A stretch of 64,000 nt of DNA from Ehretia macrophylla (Eukaryota > Streptophyta > Magnoliopsida > Boraginales > Ehretiaceae). The stretch covers positions 96,778,850 to 96,842,849 of the forward strand of contig CM075770.1 in assembly GCA_037974665.1 (NCBI GenBank), in the 5' to 3' direction. Every line of letters begins with the position of its first letter. Positions within the stretch are counted from its first letter, which is position 1. The position numbers and the translations under genes were made by a program. Below, one piece after another: positions 22,020 to 32,827 of this stretch. Under the pieces are notes generated by a model, which was not told the DNA's origin, ran no database searches, and saw nothing but the letters and a program-made list of their open reading frames with translations.

Positions 22020-23818
22020 TTCTCCCTCCTACTCCTCTAAACATAGTTATTCGATAAATTACAAAAACATCCAAGTGAATGATTGGAAAGAATCTTAGAT
22101 GGCAGCTTTATGGTAATAAAACTAGCTAGCAAAAGAATTAACACTACAAACTCTCATGTCGTCCCCATTACCTAAAAGTTCACCTCGTTCCTTTTTAATT
22201 ATCTAAAACTTCTTTTGTTCAATAGTACACTTTGATAAATGTCATACCATTTGCATTTTCTAAACAAGTCGGGCTGCAAATATCATAAACTAATAGATTC
22301 CCCTTGTTTATGTTCCTTTCTTCCTTAAAAAGTAGGTGGAAAAAGATATGCTCATTGAACCAATCTATTAAGAATACCTAATGGAGGTTCTAGAGGTAAA
22401 ACCTTGAAATTACATCTAGCTCTCGACCAACTGCAAAAGTTATGTCTCGAGGAGCTGAAGATAAATATGCCCTTCTTATGATTGTTTTATGATTTTGATA
22501 TGTTTATTAGGATTACCTATTTATAGAACTTGTAAACCTATAAAAATAATTTTTGTGTCAAGGCTAAAGAATCACAAAAGGATGTTAAGATGATGATGTA
22601 GGAGTTCACATGTGGCATTCACCATTTGCGTATGCCACTCAGTCAAGCCCTGATAAAAAGACTTAACCAATTGTCTTTCACCTTCTCTTATTATGTTATT
22701 AATTGTACTTTCAATAATAGGCATTGACATTAGCATTCACAAAGGATATTTTTTAGCCACGTAAGGTTGAGGAAAAATTATTTGGCTTTCTAGACCTAAG
22801 CATTTATATGAATAGTTTACCTAAAGGAAATATTCTACTTTTTACTCATTTTAGATCTTTTCTCTGTCTTTTTTTTTTTTGGTCAAGTGTAACCCTAAGG
22901 TCTTTTGTGCAATAGTGTTGCCACTTGTTTATTCAATAGGCCTATGCTACTTTTAATGAGTCTATAGCTCTTCAATCAGTCCATGCAACCTCTTTTTCTT
23001 TTTCTTTTTTTCCTTTTCTAAGTGTTGGTACGACTGTTGAGTTTATGAACACCTACTCAAACCAACAGTGCCCTATTGATGCTAGACTCAGGCGACTATG
23101 AGTTCATGCAATAGCGATGACAAGAATTCCACGAAAAATAGGAAAAAGGGCCCAAGCTTAGGGTAACACCCCAACGCCATCGTTTTACAGGCCCGACTAA
23201 TCATGTCTGTCATACTTTAAATAACTCATGGAATATTCAAATAGCCTTTCTCTAGAAGGGTTTGGTGTTGCCAAGTATGTTAGGAAGACCGTCGTCGACA
23301 AGCCGAGTAGGCCAATTAGGCAGTCTTTGGCAACCTATTAATTTTTTGTCTGTTTCAAAGCATTTAGGCAAAAAATTACCAAAACAAAAAAAAAAGATAT
23401 TTAATATCATATGGAGCATACGGGAAATCTGAAGGAGTTAGATAAAGTAAAATTTCCAGACATTTTGCGTTATGTTTTATGAAACTTTTTTCTTTTTTTT
23501 CCAATTTGATCGTCAATTCATTTTTTGCACTTCTGATATGTTATAAGCTCATGCTAACTCTTATTATTTATAATTCACCGAGCCAGTCAAGGAAACTAGA
23601 CCCAAAAAATGAGTTATTAACATAAAGGAGATGTGGTTTACATTTTTAACCTAAGGTCAGGCTTTTTGGTACTCCATTTTATTGGGAGGGCTTTTCTAGG
23701 TTAAAAAGATAGAGGCAATCCCTCTCAGCTTTGTGATTAGTTAGATTTAAGCCATTAGGCTCAATGAATCCTCGTATGACTCTAGCAAAAAAGCTTGTCG
23801 TATGTTATTTTTGTAATG
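22020..23818. other. Intergenic DNA with no recognised gene
   Basis: AT-rich, stops in all frames, with a T-rich tract near 22865-22885 and mixed pyrimidine tracts near 22990-23020. I recognise no element ends. Confidence 0.5.
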
Positions 23819-23981
23819 ATAATTTTAGGGTGATTTGTACCAGACCCCCTTGTGGTTTGTTATAAGTGTACAATACCCTTCTATGGTTTCAAAACCACCA
23901 AACACCTCCCATGTAGTTTGTTAAACTAAGCACAATGCCTCATTCCATCAAAAAATCTATCTATTTTGATGGAGAGTGACT

Positions 23982-24897
23982 TAGAGGTGGCATTTGGGTC
24001 GGGCCGACACAAGCCCAATTCAGCTTAGCACATGAAAATTTGGGCTCAACTCAGCTCGATTGAAAGTGGGCTCGACTCGGCCCAGCTCACCACATATAGG
24101 TGGGCCGAGCTGGGTCATATATTTTTTGACCTAGCCCATTTGTGCCTAAGCCCAACCAAGCTCAGCCTATAAACTCAGCCCAACCTAGCTCGAACCCAGC
24201 ACAGGCCTAGCTCGAACCCAGCTCAGCCTATAAGATCAGATGTTTGAAATCATTTTGCTTACTTTGAAGAACATGGGTATGTAATTTGTAACTATTGTAA
24301 ACGTAAATATATATTTCGTTGTCAATTTGGAACTGGAATGCTTGTAAGAAATCTTGTATCTCAACACTCAAATGTTCCAAACTATTTCAATCCTCAACCA
24401 CCGCCACCACTACCACCAGCAAGCCTAGCACCTGCACAAGGAGCACTTATCCACCAACTTTCTTCAAGCATTTATGTCATGTTTATTTTTTATGTTTATT
24501 AGTAACGTATATGTGTCTCGTGAACTTATGATTTTTTAAGTAATGTTTTATAATTTATAATATTATTATCAATTAACTTATGTCTTGTTAATTGTTAAAT
24601 TAATTTTTTCTTAAAAAAGGTTAAGGTTAAGTTTTTTTCGTTATTAATCTAACTATCAAAATTCAGAATACATTAATCACAAAAAAAAAAACAAATAGGC
24701 TGGCCAAACCTAACTCAGCCCAGTTCGCGACTCGTAGTAGCAAGTTCGTGGGCCAAGTTGGGTCCTATATTTCAAGAATTGAGCCTAACTCAGCTCAGCC
24801 CACTAAACATATGTGTCAAGTCAGACTCATTTTTTTTAACCCATGATTCGACCGGGCCGGGCCTTGTCATGCCAAACTAGCCCATTTGCCAACTCTA
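23982..24897 (+). mobile_element. hAT-like derivative retaining only a BED zinc finger
   Basis: The left end starts TAGAGGTGGCA and the right end is the inverse, TTGCCAACTCTA. GGGCC-rich subterminal regions lie at 23995-24235 and 24695-24890. Between them a frame (about 24248-24485) encodes YFEEHGYVICNYC, then FGTGML and LVSQHSN: a BED-type finger with CX2C and a C-terminal His, but with Asn where the copy at 1-730 has the first His (LVRN versus LVRH). A proline-rich stretch follows. There is no RNase H-like or dimerisation domain. The flanks (GAGTGACT, AAGAATGT) match at only 4 of 8 positions, so no intact TSD remains. Confidence 0.65.
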
Positions 24898-25055
24898 AAG
24901 AATGTATTACACTCTCTATTCATGCAATTGTTAATCCTTTTTTACACAAATAGATCACTATTTGGAAAGACCCTTATTAAGATTTTTTTTCTTTTCTCTC
25001 ACCACATTTAAGATGCATTGTCCTCACCCACCCCCACCTTCCCACCGCACCCCAC

Positions 25056-25086
25056 CCCACCCCGTCCCGTCCCGTCCCGTCCCGTC
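25056..25086. repeat. CCCGT pentanucleotide microsatellite
   Basis: About five CCCGT units following a CCCCA-rich tract (25020-25055). Confidence 0.9.
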
Positions 25087-25384
25087 AGGCATCAGCTACA
25101 CATGCATGTAGAAGCAACAATAGATCACATGGATAATTCATTTTTAATTTGGCTTGCATAATGCATTTTTTAATTAGTCTTGCTGGTGATATGGTGCCAA
25201 TATAATGCATTTTCTAATCACTACTGCACTTCACTGGACAATCGGGTTCATAATTGGTTTTTTTTTTTTGTCAAAACGTTCATAATTCAATTAGTCTTGC
25301 TTTATGACAAAAAAAAAAAGAAAAAAAATAATCTTGCTTGGACTCGTCTTTGACATGAGGAACGTTACGGAAAACATATGTTTG

Positions 25385-25490
25385 TGTATGAGTTTTAACA
25401 TATATATATGTATAGATTTGTGTATATATAATATATATGTATATTTTTTTTATATGTATAGATCTATGTATATATATATATATGTGGATA
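25385..25490. repeat. TA-rich microsatellite
   Basis: Imperfect (TA)n and (TATG)n tracts within the Mutator-like element. The small frame across it is simple sequence. Confidence 0.85.
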
Positions 25491-25887
25491 ACAAAGAAAA
25501 AATTTTAAGGGCACTTAAGTCTTTTTGTACAGTTCTGTTAGATATATTGATAGAAAGGTGGGGAGGGGACATGTGTGCTTAATTTAACAAACCATATGAG
25601 AGGTGTTTGGTAGTTTTGAATTCATAGAAAGATATTATACACTTACTACAAACTACAAAGAGATATTGAACACTTCACCCATAATTTTATGCCAGTTTAA
25701 CCTTATAGCAGAAAGTGTAAGATTTGGCCATTAGTCATTTAATCATTAAGACCAGAAAGTAACTAACAAGTAAAGAGTGATTATCCTCGTCATTTGCTTC
25801 ATAATTTTCGGTGTTGAAGATGTATTGTGGTTAGCTCCACTAGTTGGTGGCTGGTTGACGATTTTCCCACAGATGCTTGGTGATTTT

Positions 25888-26219
25888 TTTTTTTTTTTTT
25901 AAATTCAAGGGAGTCTAATACATTACATCACTTAGAATATTAAGCTATCCTCAATAGGGGGCTCTAAAATGTAAATTTTTTTATTTTTAGGCATTTTTTG
26001 CTGAACATTTTATAATCTGAGGCTCTATTTTGACATTTTTTAATTCAAAAGTGGTGAACCCTACACATTTTTTTTATAAATAGTGTTACTTTTTAGGATA
26101 TGGTACTTTAAAAAAGTATAAAAATGCCCAAAAATAAAAAAATTTATATTTTAGAACCCCTATTAAATTTACCCTTAATCTTTAAAATGAGAATCATACC
26201 GCTAAACCAAATATCAAGT
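25888..26219 (-). mobile_element. SINE-like retroposon split by a MITE
   Basis: Flanked by the identical 16-bp direct repeat GATGCTTGGTGATTTT (25872-25887 and 26220-26235). On the minus strand it starts with a tRNA-like head (GATATTTGGTTTAGCGGTAT at about 26196-26215, then GATTCTCATTTT) that resembles an A-box region, and it ends in a long A run (T run at about 25883-25900 on the plus strand). A Harbinger-type MITE at 25943-26174 interrupts it, leaving about 100 bp of SINE. Same family as 2757-2878 by its head. Confidence 0.65.
25943..26174. mobile_element. Harbinger-type (Tourist-like) MITE, copy 1
   Basis: The 232-bp insert has imperfect inverted ends (AGCTATCCTCAATAGGGG against AGGGTAAATTTAATAGGGG) and TTA on both sides (25940-25942, 26175-26177). 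The internal arms are complementary over much of their length. Same family as 27688-28022 and 41049-41568. Confidence 0.7.
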
Positions 26220-26235
26220 GATGCTTGGTGATTTT

Positions 26236-27684
26236 GGAGCTCTAGTTTCCCATTTTGGTAGCTCATGATTTTGCCCACTGGTTTGGGAAACTGGTTTCAG
26301 TTTCTGGTACTAGCTAGTTCTTGGCTTTCGGAGTGGGTTTGAACTTGGGCTACTACAGCCTATTATCTTTTGCCTATCTATTGTAGCTTCTAATTTATCG
26401 TATTGTTTATACTAAGGACTTGGCCTATTTATCGTATTTTTTAATTTCTTCGGCTTATTTGATTTGATCCCATCTACTAAAGTTTTTTGCTCTTGAAAAA
26501 TGAAAGCAAAATCGTAGTTCAAATTTGTAACATTTCATTATTAAACTTTTCTATTATTAGTGAAAATTTATTTTTTAAAAAAGGATGTACTAGGATTTGC
26601 AAATGGAAGCACGCACGCCCAACATTCATGCGTGCAAGTGAAACTATTTAGTAAAATAAGTCACAATCTCTCCCTTCTCCAACTACAACTGAACCAGAGA
26701 TAGAGTCCACTAGATATTGTCTTCTCTTCATCCCTTTAAATGTTTCATTATGACGCCTTGATAAAGAGGAGAAAAAAAAAAAAGAGAGAGAAAGAAGAAG
26801 AAAAAAAGGAGGAAAAAAAGGAGGAAAAAGGGATGACCGGCCATCGACAGAAGAAGAAATTTTTTTTAAAAAAAACAAAAGATTGTTTTCTTTCGGTTAT
26901 AGAGTGACGGAGTGAATTCGTCAATTGGTATATAAAATCATTATTTCTCTTATTTTTTCCTCGTTTTCTTCCCGTCTTTCTTTTTTTCTTTTTCTTTTCC
27001 TAACAGAAGAACAAAAGCTAGGATTTTTCCTTTTTCCTCTACCTACCATTTATTTCCTTGTTCTCGTAATTCCAAAGCCAACACTAAGCATTCGATGACA
27101 TGATTTCTTTTGACTTTAAAGTTATCTTACCAAATTCTCACTTTAGACTTAAAAATCCAAAGCCACCTTATAAGCTATTTGGACCAATTTATAAGCTTAG
27201 CCAACCACCTTTCAAAGTCGGTAACGGATATATTATGCAGCCAACGTTAAAATTTATCTAGAAACTTGTATGTAAAAATACATTTCAATCCCCAAATTGG
27301 TTCTGTTTTTCCTTTTGTTCTTTTTGCCTTAAAAGTATAATTAAGAAAATCAAAATTCTAATAATTTGGTTGATATATCTAGAAATTTCTAGGGTCTTAA
27401 TTGTCTTCATGGCTTTCTTGAAAGAATGGACTTTCTTTTCTAACAAGAATATAGATGTTGTTGCTATTTAATCCGTCCGAATTGACATGAAATGAATTTC
27501 ATACATATGTAAGATTAATTTTCTTTATCATAGAATGATGTCAGTTACAGTGATAGAAGAATTTTCCATATCTATCTGCTCATCTATTGAACATCCATCT
27601 TGTACTAATTATATGGCCAACTTCAACGAAGATAAGCCACGAATCGAAGGAAATATTTTCTGGCTTGATCACTCCCGCTGTTAA
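26236..27684. other. Intergenic DNA with no recognised gene
   Basis: Includes a purine-rich low-complexity tract at 26765-26842 and pyrimidine tracts at 26940-27000. The ORF at 26648-26878 is a product of the purine tract. Confidence 0.55.
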
Positions 27685-27687
27685 TTA

Positions 27688-28022
27688 GGATATTTTTAAT
27701 AGAGTTTTTAAATACAAAACTTTCTTAATTTAAGTATTTTTAAAAACTCTAATATCTAAAAATAACACTATTTATAGTAAAAGTACGTAAAATTTACTAT
27801 TTTTAACTTAATAAATGTCAAAATAAAAACCTAGTCTTTATTTTTTTCCACAAATTTATTTAAAAAAATAAAAACTGAATCTCTATATTGATATTTTTTA
27901 AATTAAAAGTGATAAATCCTACGTACTTTTGTCATGAATAATATTACTTTTAAAGACTGAAATCTCTAAAAATATCCAAATTAAAAAAAATATATATTTT
28001 AAAAACTCCATTAAAAATAGCC
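27688..28022. mobile_element. Harbinger-type MITE, copy 2
   Basis: 335 bp with TIRs GGATATTTTTAATAGAG and GGCTATTTTTAATGGAG, flanked by TTA (27685-27687, 28023-28025). The two halves pair extensively (A/T-rich arms with TTTAAAAACTC). Confidence 0.75.
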
Positions 28023-28256
28023 TTAAAGCTTATCCAAGGGCTCAAAATACCAAGGTCTTCGAGAATCTAATCATCTCACGGAATATCAGAATTGTTTCCA
28101 TCCCTTGACCCATTTTAGTATTAATCCAGAAAACATTAGAAGTTGCTCTTCCGCTACTATAATGTGCACTCAATCATTAATCACAATTTGAAGAAAATGT
28201 TGAGACCCTTATCTCAGGTGAATAAATAATGAGTTCTAAAATCAGTATTATAAAAT

Positions 28257-28719
28257 TGGTGGACTGTATTAGACTTTCTTGTATTTTAGTGAAAATGTAC
28301 AATACCCCTTATAGTTTAAAAATTCTTTGAATTAGTCCTTGTAGTTTTTTAAAAATACAAAACACCCCCCTACCGTTAAAAAATCCGTTAAATTTAACAG
28401 ATAGTGTATTTCACACGCGTTAAGTGAAATTTTTTTTTGATTTTTAACGAATTTATTCATTAAATAATTATATGAATTGACTAAATTACCATTTTTTTTT
28501 GCCTAAACAAAAGAGAAAATAACAAAAGAGAGAAATGAAAAAAAAATGAGGATATTTACGTTTTTTTTATAAAATCCGTTAAATATGACAGATTTTATAA
28601 CTGTAAGGAAGTATTGTGCACTTTTAAAAAATATAATGACTAGTTCAGGGAGTTTTTGAACTATAAGAAGGTGTTATACACTTTCGCTAAAATATAAGAA
28701 GGTCTAGTGCACTTCACTC
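28257..28719. mobile_element. Small Mutator-like MITE
   Basis: 463 bp, TIRs of about 130 bp (TGGTGGACTGTATTAGACTT at the left; GAGTGAAGTGCACTAGACC inverted at the right), perfect 9-bp TSD TTATAAAAT (28248-28256, 28720-28728). The TIRs resemble those of the 23828-25680 element, so the two share a family. Non-coding. Confidence 0.85.
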
Positions 28720-28728
28720 TTATAAAAT

Positions 28729-29167
28729 TTTAAACTATTTTACTTAATATCTATTAATTTTATAATAAATAGAGATTCATCCTTCCCGCAGCATACAACT
28801 CTTCTCTTGCTGACCCAGTAAAAAATTAAAATAAAATAAAAAATTTATTATTACTAGCATTTTTCAGTCTATTAGATTGAAAATTTACACATGTAAAAAG
28901 TTTAAGAATAACAACTTGAATACGATTTTGTGTAGTAACTGGAACTTAGAAAACATTCTCATCTAGGTCCTTTGATTGATTGTTGATGTAATAAAATTCG
29001 GGCCAAGAAAAATAATAGGTTAATATAGAAGCCATTATTGAGAGAAAAACATACTTGAAAACGAAAGACATTCTATTATGACTTGGAAAAGATGATCATA
29101 TGTACAACCAAAGGAAGAGAAAATAAAGACGAATCATTTAATAATAAGAAGATTAAATTGTTTTTTG
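28729..29167. other. 3' flank of the small gene
   Basis: AT-rich, no ORF. It should hold the 3' UTR of the gene at 29168-29416. Confidence 0.5.
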
Positions 29168-29416
29168 TCAAGCAGAAAAGAGACCATTACTGGCTGCAAC
29201 ACCAATCTGGGTTTTAGGCTCCATAACTGCCTTGACAAGCTCCGTCTTTTCTTCTTCAACTCTTGCCTTTATCCAAGAATAAGACCTTTTTAGTCCACGA
29301 GCCAATACAGAGACACCAGAGAAGAAATCAATTTCTTCCCCATCAGCACCACTTTTTCTCGAATTCTTGACCCTCCTCTCGTATTCCTCCGCAACTAACA
29401 TTGCTATATCCGCCAT
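29168..29416 (-). CDS. Small uncharacterised plant protein, 82 residues
   Basis: An intact frame starting MADIAMLVAEEYERR and ending GVAASNGLFSA. There is no signal peptide and no transmembrane segment. An acidic/basic helix-rich N-terminal half is followed by a basic amphipathic stretch (LARGLKRSYSWIKARVEEEK) and a conserved-looking C-terminus (AVMEPKTQIGVAASNG). I believe small plant proteins of this type exist, but I cannot assign a function. Evidence that it is real: uninterrupted frame, non-repetitive balanced composition, a good TATA box 140-150 bases upstream on the same strand, and a single-copy setting between transposons. Confidence 0.65.
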   Translation of the reverse strand: MADIAMLVAEEYERRVKNSRKSGADGEEIDFFSGVSVLARGLKRSYSWIKARVEEEKTELVKAVMEPKTQIGVAASNGLFSA

Positions 29417-29557
29417 TGTTGTGAAAAACTTAAAATACTCTATCGATTTCTTTTTTTTTTTTTCTTTACTAAATAAACAAGTAATTTAAATTCTTTAACG
29501 ATTTTGCTCAGTGTAATGTTTTCTTCACTTTGATGGATGACAAAATTCAAGTAGGTG

Positions 29558-29567
29558 CTATTTATAG
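29558..29567 (-). promoter_or_regulatory. TATA box of the small gene
   Basis: The minus strand reads CTATAAATAG, about 140 bases upstream of the ATG at 29416. This predicts a 5' leader of about 110 bases. Confidence 0.7.
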
Positions 29568-29964
29568 GGACGACCATCTAAATTGGGTTTGGTGTACGAA
29601 GGGATAAGGTTGCCAAGGAGAAACAATGTGCGAGCCCATTAGTTTATTCTAATGTGGGACAGGGAATAGTTGGTGGGGCGGTTTTGGACATGTATTTTCG
29701 GTGCCCGTTGATTTTTTTCTTGGGTAAAACGTACGTACTATGCTGTGTTGGGAAAGTAGCAATAAAACTTTGTTACGGTGAAAATCCACGCCATGATATG
29801 CTGAAAAGCTCACGTCTCGAAACTAGTGAGGATTCTATTTTGATTATTCCATTTGTTGGCAAATCATTTAAAATGATCCATCGTTTTGAATGGTTATTCA
29901 TTTTTCTGATTAAAAAAAAAAAGAATGGTTTTTCATTTTGAAATAATGTTATAATACATGCAAG

Positions 29965-31760
29965 TAGAATTGTCATATGAGTCAGTCTAGCACAACTCGG
30001 TACGGCCTGCTAAAGTTATGAATCGAGAAAATTAAACTTGACTCGATACATATATTTAGTAAATTAAGTTAAGTTTGACTCATTTCTTAGAATATAAAAT
30101 TTAACTCAATCCACGAACTTGTTACTATGGATCACGAGCTAAGTTAGGCTGGATTGAGTCAACCCCTTTTTTTTGTAATTAGTGTATTCGCATAATATAT
30201 ATATGTGTGTGTGTGTGTGTACATATATCTTTAGTTGTCTTTATACCCTGTTGATTTTTTCAAAATATTTTTTAAAACTCTTACAAAAGCAAGTTGGAAT
30301 GCAACATAAGCTTTAAAAAGTAGGATTTTCACCAAAATTAAAGTGTAAGAACAAGTTTCACTAGTTCTCTCATATTTACTTCATGTGAATAATGAATAGT
30401 CACACCGCTAGAGAAAAAAAATATATAATTGAGTTTGGATTCCATCATTAAATAAATCGGAGTAGATACACTCCAAATGCTTCTTTAAAGTACTCGTTCC
30501 AAAGAATTTTTTAAAAGAAAATATATTTTTTTTGCAAATATTACAAATAGCAATTATTTTTTCTTATCTTGGATACAAAATTTTTAAACATCTAAACTTG
30601 TACATCTACCTCCTTTAGGATTAGTGTTGAAAATAGTAGACGAACTGGAGTAAAAAATTAATTGTGATTATCTAAAAGTATTTATATTTTTCAATTCAAC
30701 ACGTAGAGTGTTGGTTTGAGAGTAAGGATCCATGATAATGAAAATAAATATTTTAATAAAACTATTATTATAATTAAAAGAATATTTCAACCAAATTCAG
30801 TTGAAGAAAAATGTGGAGCTCCTCTTCTTGAAAATAAATTCAGACTTGAAAGTTGAATCAATCTTCAAACTTTGAATAATTGAGAGTTGAGAATCTTAAA
30901 ATTAAATTTGAACAATTGAAATTTGAATCTTGTAAAATACTCAGCACTTAAGAATATATAGAGAATTGAGAGAAAGAAGATTTATTTGGTGTAAGAAGAA
31001 TAAAAAATAGTGAAGGTATTTATAAAAATTATTGAGGGACTAAAAACGTAAATAAAAGTTAAAAGGATTTAATTTTAATAAAATATTAATAAAGTAGTTG
31101 TTGGCAATGGCTACTTACTAATTAAAATTTTGTAACATAGCCATTGCCATTTTTTTTTTTTTTGGGTCTAAAGCCGTTGCCAACTTGGCAATAGCTAAGC
31201 TGCTAAGAAGTAAAGAAAAATGCAAACTTAAAGTCTACACTTTTATTCAACTTTAACTTTATTTTTTTTTTGGATTTAAAGTTGCAAGTTGTATTTTACA
31301 ATATCATAGAAAAGAATAGATGACAAATCATTTAATATTAACTTAAAAAGTAAATTTGCTACTTGTTATTATTAGTTTATGTTAAAAAAAATAGTTACTA
31401 CGATTTGCTAGTTTATTTTTTTAAAAATAGTTACTAGTTATTATGGCTTATATTGTATAATGCATAATTTTTATTTTTTTTAATAAGTGGGTTCGAATTG
31501 TGTTTAATTTGTGTTGGAGCCGCTTTAGACTCGAGATAGGCCTTATCTAGGCTCGTGCTAAGCTGAGATGGGTTAGGCCCCGAGCTGGATTGGGCTGGTT
31601 TTGTTTTGAAATGGCCCGAGCTCAAATGGGTTGGATAAAAAATTACATGACTCAACTCAGCCCTCCTATATATAGTGGGTTCAATCGAGTCGAACTCACT
31701 TTCAACCAAACTTAGCTGAGCTCAAATTTTTTGTGTATTAGACTAGGCTGGACTAATTAA
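29965..31760 (-). mobile_element. Degenerate hAT-like element or pair of end fragments
   Basis: 29965-30185 matches, inverted, the 3' end of the 23982-24897 element (AATTGTCATATGAGTCAGTC, GACTCATTT, CCACGAACTTG). 31490-31755 matches the 5' subterminal region of the copy at 1-730 (GTGGGTTCAATCGAGTCG, ACTCACTTTCA). Both are in minus orientation and in the order expected for one element of about 1.8 kb. The interior has no recognisable BED finger or transposase, and the right terminus is lost. It contains a TG microsatellite (30203-30222). Confidence 0.45.
31102..31150. repeat. Inverted repeat (hairpin)
   Basis: GGCAATGGCTA and TAGCCATTGCC are perfect 11-bp inverted arms about 27 bases apart. 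A second related pair (GTTGCCAACTTGGCAA) follows at 31178-31195. Confidence 0.75.
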
Positions 31761-32827
31761 TGCTCTATCACTTTCTATCTCTTTCTATCACTTTCAACGT
31801 GAATTCATTGGACTCGTTAATGATTTATCACTTATCCAATGCATATAAACTGTTTGAGTTTCAAATCTTCAAAATGAGCTTGATAGATGTTAGATGACAT
31901 AAAGAAAATATATATAGTTTTTTTAACGATGAAAAACTTATTTTAAGAGAGTTTCATTTCTTTTGGTTCTAGTGGTTCAACGCCACAGTCCAATACAAGT
32001 TTCAAATTTATCAAAAACAATTAAATAATATTTATAATAAAATTATATAAGTTTGTATAAATTTAATATTTTTAATTAAAATAAGTCATTATTTAATTAG
32101 TTTTCGCTATTGTCTTTTTCCTTGTCCCCACTGCCAAAACACACTTCTAGACTTTTGGCACAGGGTTTTACAAAAACATTATGCCGCATACTAGAGTCAG
32201 ACTCTGAATTTGCAATGGTTTCAGCATTGTCGGTCGTGCACTAACCACATTTAACATTTTTGTCTATCTTAAACTAATTTTATAACGACAATCATTTAAG
32301 TACGCTCATCTCAGGGCAAATCTTACATATAGTTTTCATTATTTACACATTTTAAACATTTAATTTTTATTATTTTGAAAATTACGTAATTTATCTCTAT
32401 TATTTATAAATATCTCATATTTTTTTATCATTGTTTATACATTTTAAACATTTAGTCTTTATTATTTCAAAAATTAAGCGACTCAACTCCATTATTTATA
32501 AATGTCTCACCATTTGTTCCCATTATTTACATATTTTAGATATTTAATCGTTATTGTTTAAGAAATCAACATAATCTTATCTAAGACGAATTTCTCATCA
32601 TCATAATAATAATAATAATAATAATAAAAACATTGTTGCATCTTGGATTCTCGAGCTAGACATGAATGCCATGGCGTTGGTCCACACAGGATTTTTAATT
32701 TTAGAATAAACTCAACATAATTTTATTTAAAATGTCAATTTTGGAATTCTCGAGCTGTCTGAAAAAAAAAAAAAGAGTTGTCTGCAAAAAGTTTTTTTTT
32801 CTGTTAATTGATTGTTGTGTGCAAAAA
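31761..32827. other. Intergenic DNA
   Basis: AT-rich, no ORF. Direct repeats of a 120-130-bp unit at about 32330-32580 (TTTACACATTTTAAACATTTA-like starts) and an (ATA)n tract at 32603-32632. Confidence 0.55.
32603..32632. repeat. ATA trinucleotide microsatellite
   Basis: About nine AAT/ATA units. Confidence 0.9.

Larger units (their letters stand above)
23828..25680. mobile_element. Non-autonomous Mutator-like element with a hAT insert
   Basis: Long imperfect terminal inverted repeats of about 100 bp (from 23828 and back from 25680) start GGGTGA and share TGTACAATA-like and ACCAAACACCT blocks. They are flanked by a perfect 9-bp target duplication, ATAATTTTA (23819-23827 and 25681-25689). 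Long TIRs plus a 9-bp TSD are diagnostic of Mutator-like elements. No transposase is visible. It contains the hAT derivative at 23982-24897, a CCCGT microsatellite and TA-rich DNA. Confidence 0.85.

Noticed and set aside
26648..26878. 76-residue ORF rich in Ser, Phe and Leu
   Set aside because: It is the translation of a purine tract (26765-26842) with no domain.
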